From Arthonia radiata (lineage: Eukaryota > Ascomycota > Arthoniomycetes > Arthoniales > Arthoniaceae): 64,000 nucleotides of DNA. The stretch spans positions 3,116,336 to 3,180,335 of the forward strand of contig PSQN01000016.1 of assembly GCA_002989075.1 (NCBI GenBank), written 5' to 3'. The position numbers and the translations under genes are program-made. The notes beneath the pieces were generated by a model, which saw only the letters and a list, made by a program, of their open reading frames with translations, was not told the origin of the DNA and made no database searches. Of the stretch, positions 54,269 through 64,000 are shown piece by piece (within the stretch, counting starts at the first letter, position 1; each line of letters opens with the position of its first letter).

Positions 54269-55470
54269 GTCCTCGAGGGTTTGATACTGCTCGGCTTCAT
54301 CGCGCGAGGTTGAGCGGTCGTCGCTGCTTTGAAGGGCTCTATCAATAGATCAGAATGGGCTCGCAAGATCATCAACGGACTATTCGCGAATCCCCTGCAA
54401 TCTCACATACCAGCAATGTCAGTCTCTACGACCGCTTCCGTGCCCTGAGAACGAACATCTCCTAGTTCCTTTTCGCAATGTTGACGTCTGTCTCTCGAAC
54501 GGTTTCTAGAATTACACAAGCTCACATAGCGCTTTCAATTGTGCGGGTAATAGTGGTGTGACTGGCTCTAGTAGCATGAAACGTGGGTATGCTATAACAC
54601 AGAAGGCTGAAGCTGCGATACTGCAGTCGCTGCTACTCAATAGCTTTACAAATTTTCGGCCTGGAAAAGGCAGCACAGATTGAGGAGATTGAATGTCAGG
54701 CTCAGCTGTATACATTATTGAGGGCTAGCTAGCAGCTTCACGAAAGCAACCATACGTGACATACGTCCTGTGGACCTGAAGACCATTATCAGCACTTGCG
54801 TGGTCTCTATCACCGCCAATCAAGGCAGAATCCAGTCATGCGTTCATTACGATCTTCAAGCCTGCCTCTGTCCGGCCAGCTGCAGTATGGAGCCCCTTTT
54901 TCGATCGATTTATGTTCATTTCGTGCGCTTCTACAAGCATTGATTACACGTGCGAGCTAAGTGAAGCTCTTATCGACGGGTGTTTTCAAGCTGATGAAGT
55001 CTCTTACTGCAAACGATGCCCAGATAGAGGTAAGTATGAAGCTCACTTAACTTGTATCTGTAGTCCATGATGACCACGCACTTAAAGAGAGCGGAAGACG
55101 CAGAAGTCCTTTTCAAGGGATGACTCATCCAACGCACAGAAAGCGATCAGGCCGTCAACACTTCTAATATTTTTACAGCGGCGATGGTCAACATCGTCAC
55201 GATTTCTGCTCTTCCTAACCGCGTTTGCAGTGATTGGATCGAGCGTTGTTTGATCGACATCGAACGCCATCTCGTAGCATCCCGGAGCCCCTGATCATTG
55301 ATGATTTTTTGCAGTCTCAAGTTTCTTGATGAATACTCACACCGTCATTGCCTACCATCTGTATCAAATTTATCTCGATGCTGATCCAGACATTCACTTA
55401 GACTACGCATCACTGCCTGAGAGCTCCTACATATGGACTCCGCAATCAAAGCGCTGTCGGCTTGATGTTT

Positions 55471-55565
55471 GCTTGCTCTCTGCTCTGCTAGGGGCTGGAT
55501 GCTGCAGCTCTGAAGGAGACTCGTTGCTCTTAGTTGCTCTTAGCGTCCGTAACTGATACGCCTCA
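55471..55565. repeat. Diverged dispersed repeat, copy 2
   Basis: Partner of 54171-54268, in the same orientation 1.3 kb away. It contains its own short internal duplication (GTTGCTCTTAGTTGCTCTTA). Confidence 0.4.
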
Positions 55566-57033
55566 GAATGTTCATACAAACTTACGTTATTGCTCAACGC
55601 CGGCTTCCGAGTATGAGGCTGTCCGGCGTCATTGTGAAACGTAGGATGCCTCCTTATGTGTCGTGAACCTGTTCCAATGGTCACTGACGGAGCCACACGA
55701 CTTCAATGAACAATGTTTCAGGCCCCTCGAGCTGGGCTTCTTCTATCTGGCTTAGATTTGCCACAATGGACCGCTGTGTGAGGCATAAGGAGCGTCGGAC
55801 TCTATTATCTCAACTGATGCTGCGACTCTTGCCCGAGCGGAAGCTGGAGGCCAAGCGAATTCTCCATCACATCTCGTTGCGCGATCCAAGTATCACAAAC
55901 ATAGCCATGCGCGCCTCATGAAGCCGCCACCAGTCCCCAGGGGCCCATGTCATGAACGATCGTACGCGCCTGTGGTTGAAATTGCGGCATGACAGATAAA
56001 GACGCGATTCCACTAACGACTGCCAGTCGTGGTGCGCAGTATCATCAGCCATTGACCTCTCGGTCGCTCTGGTTTGCATTCACAGCCCTTCGGGAAGGCA
56101 TCACAGGCGCAACACTGATGCTCATGCACTAGAGGCACGTCACGAGCCCCTGTCAGGAGACTATGTATGCCTGCTTCCACATCATGCCGTCGGCAATAAA
56201 TGTGAACGTCCTTCGAGCGTGCTAAATAGGAGGAAAAGCCAAGCCACGCTAGCCTCACTAGCGCTCTTCGGCCATTTGCAATCGACAAATCGCCCACAGT
56301 TCCCTCAATCCCCGCACTATAACATTGCAGTGTCGAAATTCGAGCTCAGCTTCAAAATCTGACTTGGAGCGAAGGCCAGGGAGGTAAGCACATATTATCA
56401 TCTTGCTCTAGGGGAGAGAGCAGTGTTTAGAAGCGGGTGCTTGGTACGCTAGTGCTTTAGTGCTCGTTAGCGTATACGGCGCCAGCAACTTGAAGCTGTC
56501 CCTCTTGATCCGTCAGGCCTACGTGTGGGCGTGCACGTTGTGGGGAAACGGACATGGCAAAAATCTTTTAGGGGTGATACTTGAAAACGTTATTATCAGG
56601 GAATTCTCCACAATACTGGGACCTGGTTGCAGGATCAGTGCCGCACCACTGGTCAAAGTCAATGAAGCCTATCATGTGCAAGCCTATGCTCAGCATCATC
56701 AACTCCAACCTGGGCTATGCGCGGCGACATCTTGGAGACAGTGCCTGGCTACAACACAGACTTGAGTTTCGTGAACGAGGTTGCCCCTCGCGTGGTCCAT
56801 GGGTGCAACAGTTCAGAACACAGATGCATTCTCAGTGCAAAAGTTCGTAGTGATCTCTGACGGCTTTTAACCTTGTATCCAATGCACGTCGAGTGCGTGA
56901 CTTCAATGTCCGTACAAGCCTACGTCACACATGGGTATCATACACGTTTTCGTCCTCTCAACAGCCTCATCCCTCTCGCGTGCGCATATCCGACGGGGTC
57001 GGAGATAGCTCACTCCATGTCCCAATTCACCTC

Positions 57034-57480
57034 CTAACCCTCGGATCCAGTCGCATTAGAAGCATTCTCATACGTTCTATCAGACGCATTGTCATCAGCT
57101 GTTTCAGATGCGTCTCCCTCAGCTGTATCAGAAGCATTCATATCAGCTGCTTCAGGTGCAGCATTGTCAGCTGTATCAGAGGTATCATTATCAGCAACTT
57201 CGAACGTATCTTCATCAGCTGCTTCAGGTGCGCCTTCATTGGCTGCTTCAGACGTTATTTCATCAGCTGTCTCAGACGCTTCTTCATCGGCTGCTTCAGA
57301 CGTGTTTACGTCGGCTGTGTTTGCTGCATCATAAGCTGTGTCTTCGTCGGCTGCATTGGCTACATTGGACGTATCTTCGATTGCTGCTCCAGACGTATAT
57401 GCATCAGCCGTATCGGACGAACCCTCGTGTGGAATACTGTCTATCGAGTCGTGCCTGTCTTCCGATGCTTCGTCAGCCTC
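57034..57480 (-). repeat. 24-bp-period minisatellite, in frame downstream of the ada2 stop, coding for acidic octapeptides
   Basis: On the minus strand the stretch after the ada2 TAG stays open for 148 codons to TAG 57036-57034. The best part is a run of eight-residue units: SETADEIT, SEAANEGA, PEAADEDT, FEVADNDT, SDTADNAA, PEAADMNA, SDTAEGDA, SETADDNA. Units near the stop are more degenerate. The unit length is 24 bp, a multiple of three, and all three plus-strand frames are open over much of it. Openness alone is therefore weak evidence of translation. Confidence 0.8.
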
Positions 57481-59118
57481 CTAAGCCTTGCCGACCCAGC
57501 CACTGTGCACCATGAAGTCGAAGATCTTTCCACTTTTCGCGGGGTCTATCCTCGCGACTTCACGTGCTGCTTTCTTCTTCATGCTGCCTCCTTGCCGTAC
57601 AGCCTCACGGAGCATGGCTTCCTTGATGGGTGCGTAGGACCGCGGGGTCAGTCGTAATTGGCTGAGAAGCTCGCGCTCGTCTTGTGTCAGTATCCGTACG
57701 TCTGGATACGCATTCTCATCCCCAGTCGAAAAGTCCAGAGGCACGGTGCCCGGAAGCTGCGTTGTAAATTTTGGCCGCTGAGGTAGCGGCGTGTTGTTCA
57801 CGGACGGTGTGGCACCTCGTCTCCACTCTGGGCCGGGCGTAGCATTTGCCGCGGATGCACCATTCGTCAAGATCTTGCTTTCCGGCTCTGACTTAATGTG
57901 TGTGCCGTTGGGAAGTCCATTCGTCAAGCCGCCCTTCGCGCTTGGGTCTGGCGGTGCGCCATCCCGAACTTTCATGCCCGGACTTGTCAAATTTGAAACG
58001 GCAGCATTGCCCTCTTGCGGCTGAGACTTGACAGGTCTACTGGTCGCAAAACGCTCATAGCTGTTTTGCGCTGCAATGCGGGCCAGGCGCGATGCTTTCT
58101 TCTGCTCATACTCTTCCCCGCTCTTGAGATCGCCAATCTGATTCAGTCGCCAATCCTGCAATTGAGCGATCGCCTGTCGCAGGTTCAGCTCGTACTCCAG
58201 ATCCCGTGTGAAATCATCGTAGTCCGTCTTGCGCATCAGTCGAGCTAGCGGTTTGCACTTCTTAAGCAACTCCCGCTCTTCATTGCTCTTCTTTTTCTCG
58301 ATCGCCATATTGCGCCGATATTCCAGCAACTGATGCTCAAAGATGAAGCGTTTCCGCTCAATCCGGGTTGTCAGGCGCCCATTGTAAATGTCCATAACAG
58401 TCATCTTGAGAACCATCTCTGGCTCCACCTCTCCGGTATCAGTATCTATGCCCTCACCGGGCTCGAACTGCATGTGTTGCACGGCCTCTTCCGCCGTATC
58501 CATGTGCTCATGCTCGAACTCAAGACGGCCTGGCATGTAGCCTTGCACCTCGTGGCATATTGGCGTCGACGCGACAGGCTTCTGCTTTGGTGGTGCTACC
58601 GGCTCATTCTTGACCTCCTCTTTACGCTCCTCTATACGCCGCTTTTTGCGGGCTTGAAACTTCTCCCGCGGCCACTCCTCAATGAGTCGCCTATTCTTGG
58701 GATCGGCGTGTTCGGGTAGAGGGAAGCATTGTGAGTTGACATAGGTATCGATGTAGTGGTCGCGGACTTCATCTTTCTCACGATAGCCGCCAATGTGGTC
58801 CGCGATGTCGGCCCATGAGCCCAGACCGTACGTCTCTGCGCCTTCGAGCAGAAGCGTCTCTTCGTCTGCGCCCCAATCTGAGGTGAAGATGGGTACGGAA
58901 TGCTGTTCTATAACATGGTACGAATGACTGGCAGGCTTGTGATCGCGCGATGTCTCGCCTTTGGAGAAGCAGGGTACACATAGATCGTATTCTTTACATA
59001 CGGGATCGGCGCATCGTATCCGCACGGTTGACGTGATATCGATGGAGCAGATGTCGCAAATGATTTTCATGCCCCCTTCCGTAGCCTTGATGGCGGTTTT
59101 CTTTTTGATGACGCCCAT
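57481..59118 (-). CDS. ada2: SAGA/ADA histone acetyltransferase complex subunit Ada2
   Basis: Single exon, 545 aa. The N-terminal ZZ zinc finger runs from about residue 18 (KIICDICSIDITSTVRIRCA, DPVCKEYDLCVPCFSKGE). The SANT/Myb domain follows (WGADEETLLLEGAETYGLGS, WADIADHIGGYREKDEVRDH). The central conserved part contains PGRLEFEHEHMDTAEEAVQH and IYNGRLTTRIERKRFIFEHQ. The C-terminal SWIRM domain reads LLSQLRLTPRSYAPIKEAML, REAVRQGGSMKKKAAREVAR and ends FDFMVHSGWVGKA. Ada2 binds Gcn5 and boosts nucleosome acetylation at promoters. The end falls where Ada2 proteins normally stop, yet the same frame goes on after the TAG for 148 codons of acidic repeat. It shares a divergent promoter with Sch9. 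Confidence 0.97.
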   Translation of the reverse strand: MGVIKKKTAIKATEGGMKIICDICSIDITSTVRIRCADPVCKEYDLCVPCFSKGETSRDHKPASHSYHVIEQHSVPIFTSDWGADEETLLLEGAETYGLGSWADIADHIGGYREKDEVRDHYIDTYVNSQCFPLPEHADPKNRRLIEEWPREKFQARKKRRIEERKEEVKNEPVAPPKQKPVASTPICHEVQGYMPGRLEFEHEHMDTAEEAVQHMQFEPGEGIDTDTGEVEPEMVLKMTVMDIYNGRLTTRIERKRFIFEHQLLEYRRNMAIEKKKSNEERELLKKCKPLARLMRKTDYDDFTRDLEYELNLRQAIAQLQDWRLNQIGDLKSGEEYEQKKASRLARIAAQNSYERFATSRPVKSQPQEGNAAVSNLTSPGMKVRDGAPPDPSAKGGLTNGLPNGTHIKSEPESKILTNGASAANATPGPEWRRGATPSVNNTPLPQRPKFTTQLPGTVPLDFSTGDENAYPDVRILTQDERELLSQLRLTPRSYAPIKEAMLREAVRQGGSMKKKAAREVARIDPAKSGKIFDFMVHSGWVGKA

Positions 59119-59689
59119 GGCGGTGGATCTTGGAAATGAATGAGGGGTAAATGTTCAGCCGACGAGTGGGCTTTGAAACAGAGGTGGGCGTGATGAGATC
59201 ATGTGTAGGCCGTGCTGCGGTGAGCGAGCGAGTGTTAGAAGCGACTTTGAATATGCATGCGACGCTATTAGAGAGGTGACGGAGTTCAAGATGTCTGGTG
59301 AAGAAAGTGAGAGGCTGTTGGAGATGCGCCCAGCTGCGGCAGGACGCGCATGGTGAGGGATCACGTAAAAGGGAAAGCGCACCGAATCCCAGCCCTAACC
59401 CTGGACTTTGGCGGCTAGCGCGGCTAGAGGCGTCTGATTGTGGCCCCGGTTACGTGTGTTCCCGTATTAGCACCACCACCAAATACTGGACCTCACATCT
59501 TCCCCTCTTCCTATGTATTGCACCTATCCCAACATTGCTTTCTCACCGCCGCCGCTCCTTTGGCAGCACTGTCTCTATTGTTGTCGCTAAACTGCTGGTC
59601 GCCCCTGCTGTCGAAGTTCACAGCAGTCAAAGACCCCACATCAGCCGCCGCTGCGCTCCGTCTGAAGTTTTACAGATACCAACATCACC
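59119..59689. promoter_or_regulatory. Divergent promoter region, ada2 and sch9
   Basis: 571 bp between two divergent starts. A CCCTAACCCT motif at about 59392-59401 resembles a telobox-type element. Pyrimidine-rich tracts precede the sch9 start. No coding signal is seen. Confidence 0.45.
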
Positions 59690-61785
59690 ATGTCGAAGTG
59701 GAATCTCAGCAAGAGTAAATCACCCTCGTGAAGGTCTCTTCATATGTACTGATTGCAATCAGAGCTCAAGGACACTCATCTGAGTGCTCCCTTTTCCAAC
59801 ACTTTCAGTCGCTCTTCATCAACCTCCACCATCGTTCCCTCCGACTCTGAGTCTTCCTCTACCACCGCAGCCAGCAGCACCAGTAGCTCCACGACTGCGA
59901 GCAACAGTGCAGATCCTCGGGGGATAGGTTTGTAGCCCAGTGTCCATCTCGCTATTGCTATGAAGGACGGCTAATTGCTCCCTTAGAAACCACCACAAAG
60001 TTTACCTCAGAACCTGCGACCCCACTCAAGCCAGGTATCTTGGTAGTGACAGTCCACGAGGGACGAGGCTTCAGTCTTACGCAAGATGATGAAGATCGCT
60101 TCTTGGGTAGAGAATCCAATGGATTCCAACCCGGACACAACCGGCCAAACTCCACATCTCTGGCACAAGGCAGTGTGCAAACAGGGAGCAGCTACGGTGG
60201 ACGTCCTAAGACATCTGGAGGCGCCATAAACTCAGTGCCGACAGTACACGGTCGTTATTCCGCCAAGTACCTACCATATGCGCTTGTCGACTTTGACAAG
60301 CAGCAGATCTTCGTCAACGGTGTCTCGGGCTCGCCAGAAAACCCTTACTGGGCTGGCCCAGCAACACAGTACAAGTTCGATGTCAGTCGACAAACAGATA
60401 TTGGCGTGTCCATCTACATACGCAACCCAAATGCCCCCGCCAATGCTGGCCGGAGCGCAGACATCTGGTTAGGAAGTACGCGAATCACTCCAAGCTTCCA
60501 GCAAATCCGACCCGGCAGTTCGCCCTCGAAGCCTACTCAAAATGGTGTCCAAACTGGTGTCGATTGGTCACCCATCTTCTGGCAAAATCCTCGCGACCCG
60601 CAAGACGTGCAGCAACGCGGTCAAGTCTCTGTCGGTGTGGATTTTGTCGAGAATCAAGCGCGCTCCCTGAAGATTGACGACTTCGAGCTGCTGAAAGTCG
60701 TCGGTAAGGGCAGCTTCGGCAAAGTGATGCAGGTCCAGTAAGTCATCGCGATGCTCATCTCGAGAGATTCTAGCTCACGATTCCGCAGGAAAAAGGACAC
60801 TCACAGAATCTACGCCCTCAAGACTATCCGAAAACAGCACATCATTGCTCGATCAGAAGTCTCACACACGCTCGCAGAACGCTCAGTGCTTGCTCAGATT
60901 AACAATCCCTTCATCGTACCGTTGAAGTTTTCCTTCCAATCTCCGGAGAAGCTGTACCTTGCTCTAGCCTTTGTCAATGGTGGCGAACTCTTCCACCACC
61001 TTCAAAAGGAGCACACCTTCGAGCCGAACAGAGCACGGTTCTATACAGCGGAGCTGCTCTGTGCTCTTGAATGTCTGCATGGGTTCAACGTCATCTATCG
61101 CGACCTCAAGCCTGAGAACATCTTGCTTGATTACTCAGGTCACATTGCGCTTTGCGACTTTGGTTTGTGCAAATTGGACATGAAAGATCAGGACAAGACG
61201 AATACCTTCTGTGGCACGCCTGAATATCTGGCGCCAGAGCTGCTCCACGGCAATGGCTATACCAAGTCTGTGGATTGGTGGACATTGGGCGTCTTGCTCT
61301 ACGAGATGGTTACGGGCCTCCCGCCATTCTACAATGAAAACACCAACGAGATGTATCGACGCATTTTGTCTGATCCACTGGTCTTCCCGGACAGTCTCAA
61401 GCCAACGAGCCATGGCGACCGTCATCACGATCTCCGTGACCTACTGACACGGCTCCTTGATAGGCGCCCTGACGTCCGTCTTGGCGCCAAAGGCTCCGAG
61501 GAGATCAAGGCGCACGGATTCTTCAGGGAAATCGACTGGCGCAAGTTGCTTGCACGTAAGTATGAAGCACCTTTCAAGCCGAATGTTGCGAATCAATTGG
61601 ATACCGCCAACTTCGACGTTGAGTTCACGTCAGAAGCGCCGACAGACTCGTACGTGGAGGGACCGATGCTGTCGTCAACAGCACAGGAGCAGTTCGCAGG
61701 ATGGTCGTACAATCGACCAGTGGCAGGGTTGGGTGATGCCGGTGGAAGCGTGAAGGACCCCAGCTTCGGTAGTGTCGTAAGATAA
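59690..61785 (+). CDS. sch9: AGC serine/threonine protein kinase Sch9
   Basis: Four exons: 59690-59714, 59763-59927, 59987-60737 and 60789-61785, 645 aa with consistent phases. The start is the ATG giving MSKWNLSK, spliced to KLKDTHLSAPFSNTFSRSSS. A Ser/Thr-rich stretch leads to a C2-like domain (PGILVVTVHEGRGFSLTQDD, LPYALVDFDKQQIFVNGVSG, VSIYIRNPNAPANAGRSADI). The kinase domain starts FELLKVVGKGSFGKVMQV, with the ATP lysine in YALKTIRK, catalytic loop VIYRDLKPENILLDYSG, DFGLCKLD and the activation loop TNTFCGTPEYLAPELL (PDK1-site Thr). The AGC tail holds a hydrophobic motif FAGWSY. Sch9 acts below TORC1 and in parallel with PKA in nutrient and stress signalling. All catalytic residues are present. 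Confidence 0.96.
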
Positions 61786-62229
61786 ACGACGATAGACTTA
61801 TCACGAAGGCGTGAAGCCTGACTGTCTTGATCTCAACAGGCTCACAGCCAGATGATGTAACCACGAAGTCACGTGGATAAGAGAGATAAATGCCAATCAT
61901 GCTTGGTGTCCATTGGGAAAGTCACGTTGAGCTTTTGCAGCTTACATCCATCTTCTGCTTTTGAGCTTTCGTTTGCTAGTGGCGTCAGGGCGTCAACGTA
62001 CGCAAACCCTGCCATCATCAACGCATAGATAGGGGCCAGTATATGCCCAATATGGTAATTATATGCTCGCCAGCAATTACCCAGAATTCTCCAAACACAG
62101 TGTGACAGTCCATAGCATCTTCCTGCGCGTTGGTGACATTGTAAATCCCGGACTATTCTACGGATCGAGCGTGAAGCATTCAATATCGCTGTCATCCATC
62201 CACGAACTGCTGCAATCTTGCAACCGATT
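61786..62229. other. Intergenic, 444 bp
   Basis: Between the sch9 stop and the start of the COBW gene, both on the plus strand. No gene is seen. Confidence 0.4.
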
Positions 62230-63805
62230 ATGTCAGATGAAGAGTTTGACGATCCACCACCGTCGCTCGTCCCGACAGAGGCCGCACCGAACGCACTGAC
62301 GATAGGCGTAGAAGAGCAGATGGATGACATGGAGATTGCTAAAGTGCCCATCACCATTGTGACCGGTTAGTACAAACATCTGTAGGTATGGTAGCAGCAT
62401 CATTCAAAAACGCACGTTCTCGGACGCCACAACCAGTGTTGGCTAGGATGTTGCGCCAGCACGTGCTCATTGCTTCCTATCCCATATCCGCATGAGGATC
62501 ATAATGAATGAGGCAAAATACCAGGTTTCGCATGCAGCACATGATTGACGTATAGGGGTCTAGGATACCTGGGGTCCGGAAAGACTACGCTACTGAATTA
62601 TATCTTAAACGAGCAGCATGGCAAGAAGATTGCTGTGATCTTGAATGGTATGATGCTTGTTTCAACATTGCTAGAGCCTTACTAACAGTGTCTTTCGCAG
62701 AGTTTGGCGACTGTGAGTGCTGCCTGCAAAGGTTGATTGCCCCAGCTGGCGGCTTGCTGACAATGGTCACCTAGCCGCAGACATAGAGAAGAGCCTCACC
62801 GTCAACAAAGAAGGCCAGCAAGTGGAAGAATGGCTGGAGCTGGCTAACGGATGCATCTGCTGCTCAGTCAAGGATTCTGGCGTCGCAGCCATTGAGAGTC
62901 TTATCTCAAAACGCGGCTCCTTCGACTACATTCTACTCGAAACAACAGGGCTTGCTGATCCTGGCAACCTTGCGCCTTTGTTCTGGGTGGATGAGGGTCT
63001 CGGCTCATCGATTTACTTGGATGGTGTGGTGACAGTCGTTGACGCTAAGAACTTTCTGCGTAGTCTACGTGACAAGACGTGGAAGGGCGAAGCTGCAATC
63101 GAGTCTGCGGGGAAACAAGCTGGCACAAATACCAATCTTGCCGTCAGTGGACTTCAGCGGCAAGTAGACAGCAAGAGCGATGATCATGGCAAGCATATGA
63201 CCACTGCCCATCTGCAGGTCTCGCATGCTGATGTCGTGATCGTCAATAAGATCGATTTGGTATCGAGCGCCGAGTTAGACGAAGTCTTGAACACGATCGA
63301 TGGCATCAATACGCTTGCTAAAGTACATCAAACGTCTCATAGCCGCATCAGCAACCTTGAGGGCACACTATTGGACCTTCATGCGTACGATGATATTAGT
63401 GCAAAGGAGCTAGAGGAAGCAACCCGCCAGCGCGGCCATAGTCATCTGGACGAGACCATATCAACGATCGCTCTGAACTTGCCGCGGCTGACAAATGTCC
63501 ACTTACCGTCTGTCGAAGGCTGGCTGCGCTCTGTATGCTGGGAATTGCAGTTGCCAGGTGTTCCCGACGACGCTGTCGAAAAATTCGAGATCCATCGTAT
63601 CAAGGGCAGAATCACATTCGATTCTGGACGCACGAAGATGCTCCAGGGGGTAAGAGAAGTGTTCGAGCTTACTGATGGTCAACGTGACACTGGTCCATCA
63701 GAGCAGACAAGCGGAGGCAAGATTGTCGTAATAGGACGACAGCTTTCACAAGAAGCGTGGCAACGGAGTCTGGATATCGCGCTGAGAGGTGAACGTGTAT
63801 CCTGA
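62230..63805 (+). CDS. COBW/CBWD-type GTP-dependent metallochaperone (G3E GTPase)
   Basis: Four exons: 62230-62365, 62564-62647, a 12-nt microexon 62701-62712, and 62775-63805, 420 aa. Phases agree at every junction, and the microexon supplies EFGD of the conserved NEFGDSADIE. Motifs in order: P-loop [16 protein letters not shown] (about residues 45-60), switch region [19 protein letters not shown], the metal site GCICC (C104, C106, C107), [18 protein letters not shown], the guanine motif VIVNKIDLV, and a C-terminal COBW domain. The family (yeast YNR029c, human CBWD/ZNG1) hands zinc to methionine aminopeptidase in animals and yeast. Here the role is inferred from the family. The N-terminal acidic extension is short. 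Confidence 0.95.
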
Positions 63806-64000
63806 TAGTAAGCTGAAGATCATTTACACGTTCTATCTTGTAGCTTCGGAGATGTCGTCAGGCAGCCAGCACGCTGGCGTTGTCTCATGATGCTTTGTGT
63901 GAACCGGAACATCAAAAGGGGCCGTGCTGACGTCTTGTTTCTAGAAAGACAGACGAATTGCACATTGCAAGCGAAAGTGCCAGCTGAGCTGTCCCTCATT

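Larger units (their letters stand above)
52082..57033. other. Gene-poor region, about 5 kb
   Basis: One 159-codon plus-strand frame (52197-52676) is listed separately. A diverged repeat pair lies at 54171-54268 and 55471-55565. Otherwise only short, mutually overlapping frames occur. No transposon gene is recognised. Confidence 0.4.

Noticed and set aside
57481-57540. Splicing that would remove the ada2 TAG (GT...CTTAG ending at the stop)
   Set aside because: The possible donors GTCGGC and GTGCAC would give introns of only 15-30 nt, too short for the spliceosome. GTGGAA further upstream would delete the SWIRM end.
56893-57657. 254-codon plus-strand Cys/Arg/Ile-rich open frame (FRCVSLSCIRSIHISCF-type repeats)
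   Set aside because: It is the reverse complement of the acidic octapeptide repeat and of the ada2 3' end. The repeat unit of 24 bp lacks stops in several frames, which explains its length.
1-64000. tRNA, rRNA and CRISPR arrays
   Set aside because: I looked for T-loop consensus (GGTTCGAATCC-like) and for regularly spaced short repeats on both strands. The few GTTCGA hits are inside genes or lack a cloverleaf, and no spaced repeat array is present. A covariance-model search would settle small RNAs.

Overview
The window is nuclear DNA of a filamentous ascomycete (Pezizomycotina). The evidence is many short GT-AG introns (about 45-150 bp), a Zn(II)2Cys6 regulator with the fungal-specific domain, mannitol-1-phosphate dehydrogenase, Sch9, a PTH11/rhodopsin-like receptor and a BYS1-type secreted protein. 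Dothideomycetes is my guess from the general look and is not demonstrated. I saw no rRNA, tRNA or CRISPR. All exon borders were read by eye from splice consensus and reading frame.

Left arm (1-21.8 kb) is ordinary and gene-dense: the 3' end of a Cdc25/rhodanese-like phosphatase; Glo3-type ArfGAP (-); an HTH plus CHORD-like Gln-rich protein (-); a Zn2Cys6 regulator (+); a damaged small locus; the queuine tRNA-guanine transglycosylase catalytic subunit (+), convergent within 5 bp with TIM21 (-); a BYS1-like secreted protein (-); a three-finger C2H2 protein (-); a Pns1/CTL transporter (-), divergent from mannitol-1-phosphate 5-dehydrogenase (+); and a secreted, membrane-anchored protein (+).

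Middle (21.8-47.9 kb) is the unusual part. After a gene-poor stretch of about 7 kb there is a small membrane protein at 28.9 kb. Then, from 30.2 to 44.9 kb, comes a run of at least nine small, strongly diverged loci that I read as one paralogous family. Where the border can be read they share an intron in phase 2 just after a short hydrophobic strand (Ala-Ala/Val-Val/Ile-x). Several copies look broken by a stop codon or frameshift. A second membrane protein, apparently a paralogue of the 28.9 kb one, lies beyond the run at 47.1 kb, after an SDR oxidoreductase. I cannot assign a function to the family; it is the best candidate here for an undescribed system.

Right arm (48-64 kb): a possible small secreted protein, a foldback element with 37-bp inverted repeats, a PTH11/rhodopsin-like receptor, a hypothetical protein, a second gene-poor stretch (52-57 kb), then conserved genes: SAGA subunit Ada2 (-), whose frame continues past its stop into a 24-bp-period acidic repeat; the AGC kinase Sch9 (+); and a COBW-type GTP-dependent metallochaperone (+). 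Ada2 and Sch9 share a 0.57 kb divergent promoter.
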